From: Pseudomonas palleroniana
GTDB lineage: Bacteria > Pseudomonadota > Gammaproteobacteria > Pseudomonadales > Pseudomonadaceae
Length of the DNA stretch: 64,000 nucleotides
NCBI RefSeq assembly: GCF_003031675.1
Contig: NZ_PYWX01000046.1
Coordinates: forward strand, 1-64,000
Direction of reading: 5' to 3'
The notes under the pieces are model-generated. The model was not told the DNA's origin. It saw nothing but the letters and a program-made list of their open reading frames with translations, and searched no databases. The position numbers and the translations under genes are program-made. This document shows, one piece after another, positions 61,823 through 64,000 of this stretch; position 1 is the stretch's first letter; every line of letters begins with the position of its first letter.

Positions 61823-62734
61823 ATGCGGACCTCGTTGATCATCCCGACCCGCAACGCCTCCAGCCACCTGGCACGACTGCTGCCGGCGCTGAAAATGCAG
61901 ACGCTGCAACCGGACGACATGCTGGTGGTCGACAGCGCCTCCAGCGACGACACCGTGGCGCGGTTTCGCGAATTCGGCGCGCGGGTCGAGGTCATCGACG
62001 CGCGGGACTTCAACCATGGCGGCACCCGGCGCTGGGCCAGCGAGCAAGTGGACGGCGATGCGTTGATCGTGATGACCCAGGACGCAATCCCGGCAGCCCC
62101 CGAGACCTTCGCCAACCTGTTGCGCGAATTGCAGGAAGACCCGCTCAACGGCGTTGCCTATGGCCGCCAACTGCCGCACCCGGACGCCGGGGTACTGGGC
62201 GCACAATCGCGGCACTTCAACTACCCGGACCAGAGCCGCAGCAAGAGCCTGGCCGATGCTCCGGAGCTGGGGATCAAGACCTGCTTCAGCTCCGATTCGT
62301 TTTCTGTGTACCGACGCAGCGCATTGCAGGCCGTCGGTGGTTTTCCCGCCGACGTGATCGGCAGCGAAGACGCCTATGTGGCCGCACGCATGCTGCTTGA
62401 AGGCTACAAGGTGCGCTACGCCGCGTCCGCGCAGGTGTATCACTCCCACGATTACCGCCTCATGGATGAGTTCCACCGCTACTTCGACATTGGCGTGTTC
62501 TACGGTCGCGAGCCGTGGATACGCGAGGCATTCGGCGATGCCGGCGGAGAAGGTAAACGCTATGTACTGGCGGAGCTCGCAGCATTGCGTGCTGCCGGTG
62601 CATTGCATCGCGTACCCGAAGTACTGGTGCGCAGCGCGTTCAAGTTGCTCGGCTATCGGCTGGGCCATCAGGAACGCCGGCTACCCATCGCCCTAAAGCG
62701 GCGCATCAGCATGTTCCCCGGTTATTGGAGGTGA
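61823..62734 (+). CDS. pslC: PslC: family 2 glycosyltransferase
   Basis: A 303-residue glycosyltransferase of the GT-A type. SLIIPTRNASSHLARLLPAL opens the nucleotide-binding fold, VVDSASSDDTVARFREFG carries the first acidic motif and ALIVMTQDAIPAAPETF the DxD-like QDA; the C-terminal FKLLGYRLGHQERRLPIALK is amphipathic and may touch the membrane. It starts 1 nt after pslB. In P. aeruginosa PslC branches the mannose backbone. Confidence 0.88.
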   Translation: MRTSLIIPTRNASSHLARLLPALKMQTLQPDDMLVVDSASSDDTVARFREFGARVEVIDARDFNHGGTRRWASEQVDGDALIVMTQDAIPAAPETFANLLRELQEDPLNGVAYGRQLPHPDAGVLGAQSRHFNYPDQSRSKSLADAPELGIKTCFSSDSFSVYRRSALQAVGGFPADVIGSEDAYVAARMLLEGYKVRYAASAQVYHSHDYRLMDEFHRYFDIGVFYGREPWIREAFGDAGGEGKRYVLAELAALRAAGALHRVPEVLVRSAFKLLGYRLGHQERRLPIALKRRISMFPGYWR

Positions 62735-62738
62735 GCAC

Positions 62739-63539
62739 ATGACCCACAGGAAGTCCCCCTTGATGAAACGAACCTTGCTCGTCCTGGCCATGATGGCCTT
62801 GGCCGCCTGCAATACGCCCGCACGCATCGTCCCACCGGACGACAAGACGGTCGAGGAAGGCAAACGCGCCCTCGACCAACTGGCCCAACTGCCGCCGGCC
62901 GTGGAACGTATCCGCGTCGGCGACCAGTTGCGCATCGTGCGCGATGCCGGAGAAATGCCGACGCTGTCAGCGTTCAACGTCAGCACCATCTATGAGCTGA
63001 CGCTGTACACGGTGCAGGCCGACGGCAAGATCAACTACCCCTTCCTGGGGCCGATCCAGGTCGCCGGGCGCCAGCCCTCGGAGCTGGCCACCGAGCTGAG
63101 CAACAAACTGGCGCCGGTGTATCGCGAGCCGCGGGTGACGGTGAACATCAATCAGGCACCGGGTAACTCGGTGATCGTCGGCGGCGCGGTGAACAACCCG
63201 ACGGCAGTGCAAATCGGCACGGCCAACACGCTGGAACAGGCGATTGTCGGCGCCGGCGGGGTGAACCCCTCCGGCAACGCAAGCATGGTCGCGCTGCTGC
63301 GCGAAGATGCCCAGGGCGCCTACCGTGCCTACTTCCTGGACTTCAGCCAATACCTCAAGACCGGGCCTAACGGGCGCAAACAAGTGCGCCTGCAACGCGG
63401 CGATGTGGTGTTCGTGCCCAAATCCAACGTGGGCGAACGCATCCAAGGGGTGGATACCTACTTGAACCAGTTGATTCCGTTCACCAAGTCGATCGGGGTT
63501 GGCTACAACTACACCCGAACCAGCGGCAGCAACAACTAA
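62739..63539 (+). CDS. pslD: PslD: polysaccharide export lipoprotein
   Basis: A 266-residue Wza-type export protein. The signal peptide ends in the lipobox LAAC (MALAACN, about residue 25). The Poly_export domain follows (RVGDQLRIVRDAGEMPT, INYPFLGPIQVAGRQPSELA), then SLBB-type repeats (QAPGNSVIVGGAVNNPTAVQ and ALLREDAQGAYRAYFLDFSQ). It is shorter than Wza, as for PslD. GGAGGTGAG precedes ATG 62739. It would form the outer-membrane exit for Psl. Confidence 0.92.
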   Translation: MTHRKSPLMKRTLLVLAMMALAACNTPARIVPPDDKTVEEGKRALDQLAQLPPAVERIRVGDQLRIVRDAGEMPTLSAFNVSTIYELTLYTVQADGKINYPFLGPIQVAGRQPSELATELSNKLAPVYREPRVTVNINQAPGNSVIVGGAVNNPTAVQIGTANTLEQAIVGAGGVNPSGNASMVALLREDAQGAYRAYFLDFSQYLKTGPNGRKQVRLQRGDVVFVPKSNVGERIQGVDTYLNQLIPFTKSIGVGYNYTRTSGSNN

Positions 63540-63553
63540 AGGAGCGACATCCC

Positions 63554-64000
63554 ATGATCGAGATCCGTTCTTTTCGGGATCTTCTGCGCCTGTTCTTCAT
63601 CTTCAGACATGAGTTCAAGCTGGCGGCCATCGCGGCGCTGGTCATCATGTTACTGGGGGCCTTCCTGCTGCCCGCCAAGTACGAGTCCACCGCACGCCTG
63701 CTGGTCAAGCCTGGGCGTGACTCGACCTTGCCGATCGAGATCAGCAACCGCCAGGCGCTGGTGATGCCCAGCACCCAGCGCGACCCGATTGTCGACGAGG
63801 AGCGCCTGCTGACCGGCCGCCCGATCGTGCGCGCGGTGGCCGAGCACTACCTGGAAGTGATTGAAAATGCACCGCCGCCGGAAGGTTTCTGGAAGCGCAC
63901 CAAGTACTACGTCAAGAGCGGCATCGGTGCCGTGTTCGACGGCGTGCGTGTAGTGCTGGAAACCGTCGGTATCGTCGAAAAAACCACCCCGGTGGAACGC
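63554..64000 (+). CDS. pslE: PslE: Wzz/Wzc-type chain-length protein (3' end outside window)
   Basis: The first 149 residues are present. It starts MIEIRSFRDLLRLFFIFRHE, has a transmembrane segment (AAIAALVIMLLGAFLLP, about residues 24-40), and the Wzz domain start AKYESTARLLVKPGRDST with the conserved ALVMPSTQRDPIVDEERLL. ATG 63554 has GGAG upstream. PslE sets chain length and partners PslD in export. The gene continues past base 64000. Confidence 0.88.
   Translation, partial: MIEIRSFRDLLRLFFIFRHEFKLAAIAALVIMLLGAFLLPAKYESTARLLVKPGRDSTLPIEISNRQALVMPSTQRDPIVDEERLLTGRPIVRAVAEHYLEVIENAPPPEGFWKRTKYYVKSGIGAVFDGVRVVLETVGIVEKTTPVER

Noticed and set aside
1..64000. rRNA or tRNA genes
   Set aside because: No tRNA or rRNA sequence was recognised on reading; a covariance-model scan was not possible.

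Overview
The window is chromosomal DNA of a Pseudomonas, most likely of the P. fluorescens group. The evidence is high GC with strong codon bias, the typical palindromic REP sequences (17685-17778, 6132-6160), and diagnostic genes: the Psl exopolysaccharide operon, FecIRA, isonitrile hydratase, NhaR, CodBA and a VgrG effector island. Gene names come from recalled family motifs; no database search was run.

Layout. 1-1306: 3' end of an RHS gene with a lower-GC toxin tip and its probable immunity gene. 1442-4106 (-): zinc-type HemB, a PhzF-like protein and a YfcG-like GST. 4273-6074 (+): a phosphohistidine-type phosphatase and an ArsP-like permease. 6075-6574: a gene-free stretch with nested hairpins and a hexamer repeat. 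6575-8712 (-): MnmH and SelD, which put selenium into tRNA. 8806-13496: TerC, a small lipoprotein, NhaR, an MFS pump and SstT. 13538-16246 (-): an orphan 902-residue protein. 16401-23010: small housekeeping and hypothetical genes, a shikimate dehydrogenase-like enzyme, a PerM-type transporter, a redoxin and TrhP. 23007-28540: two chemoreceptors flanking a Na+/H+ antiporter, with a possible mobile palindrome at 26233-26308. 28575-30882 (-): PepSY protein, response regulator and sensor kinase in one overlapping operon. 31031-36032 (+): patatin-like lipase, QueD, Nudix hydrolase and CodBA.

36029-41682 (-) is a compact type VI secretion module: VgrG, a DUF4123 chaperone, a lipoprotein (probable immunity) and a class 3 lipase effector. 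Next come a DapF-like protein that has lost both catalytic cysteines and an MFS protein. 44523-46877 (-) holds two proteins built from a shared ~80-residue repeat, with a small Ser/Pro-rich ORF between them. They look like secreted effectors of the HrpK/HrpF type, but no secretion apparatus is present in the window.

47094-51074 (-) is the ferric citrate system fecI-fecR-fecA, with a candidate Fur box before fecI and a FecI-type promoter before fecA. 51255-58419 is metabolic: a TetX-like monooxygenase, glucose dehydrogenase overlapping a GH15 glucosidase, an epoxide hydrolase-like protein, the divergent GlxA-type regulator and isonitrile hydratase, and a LysE exporter. 58907-64000 (+) is the start of the psl operon (pslA-pslE, the last cut by the window edge), preceded by a 487-base leader with an undescribed 26-codon ORF.

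The strongest candidates for new biology are the repeat-protein cluster at 44.5-46.9 kb, the DapF-like Ser/Ser protein, the RHS toxin tip, the VgrG lipase module and the psl leader ORF.
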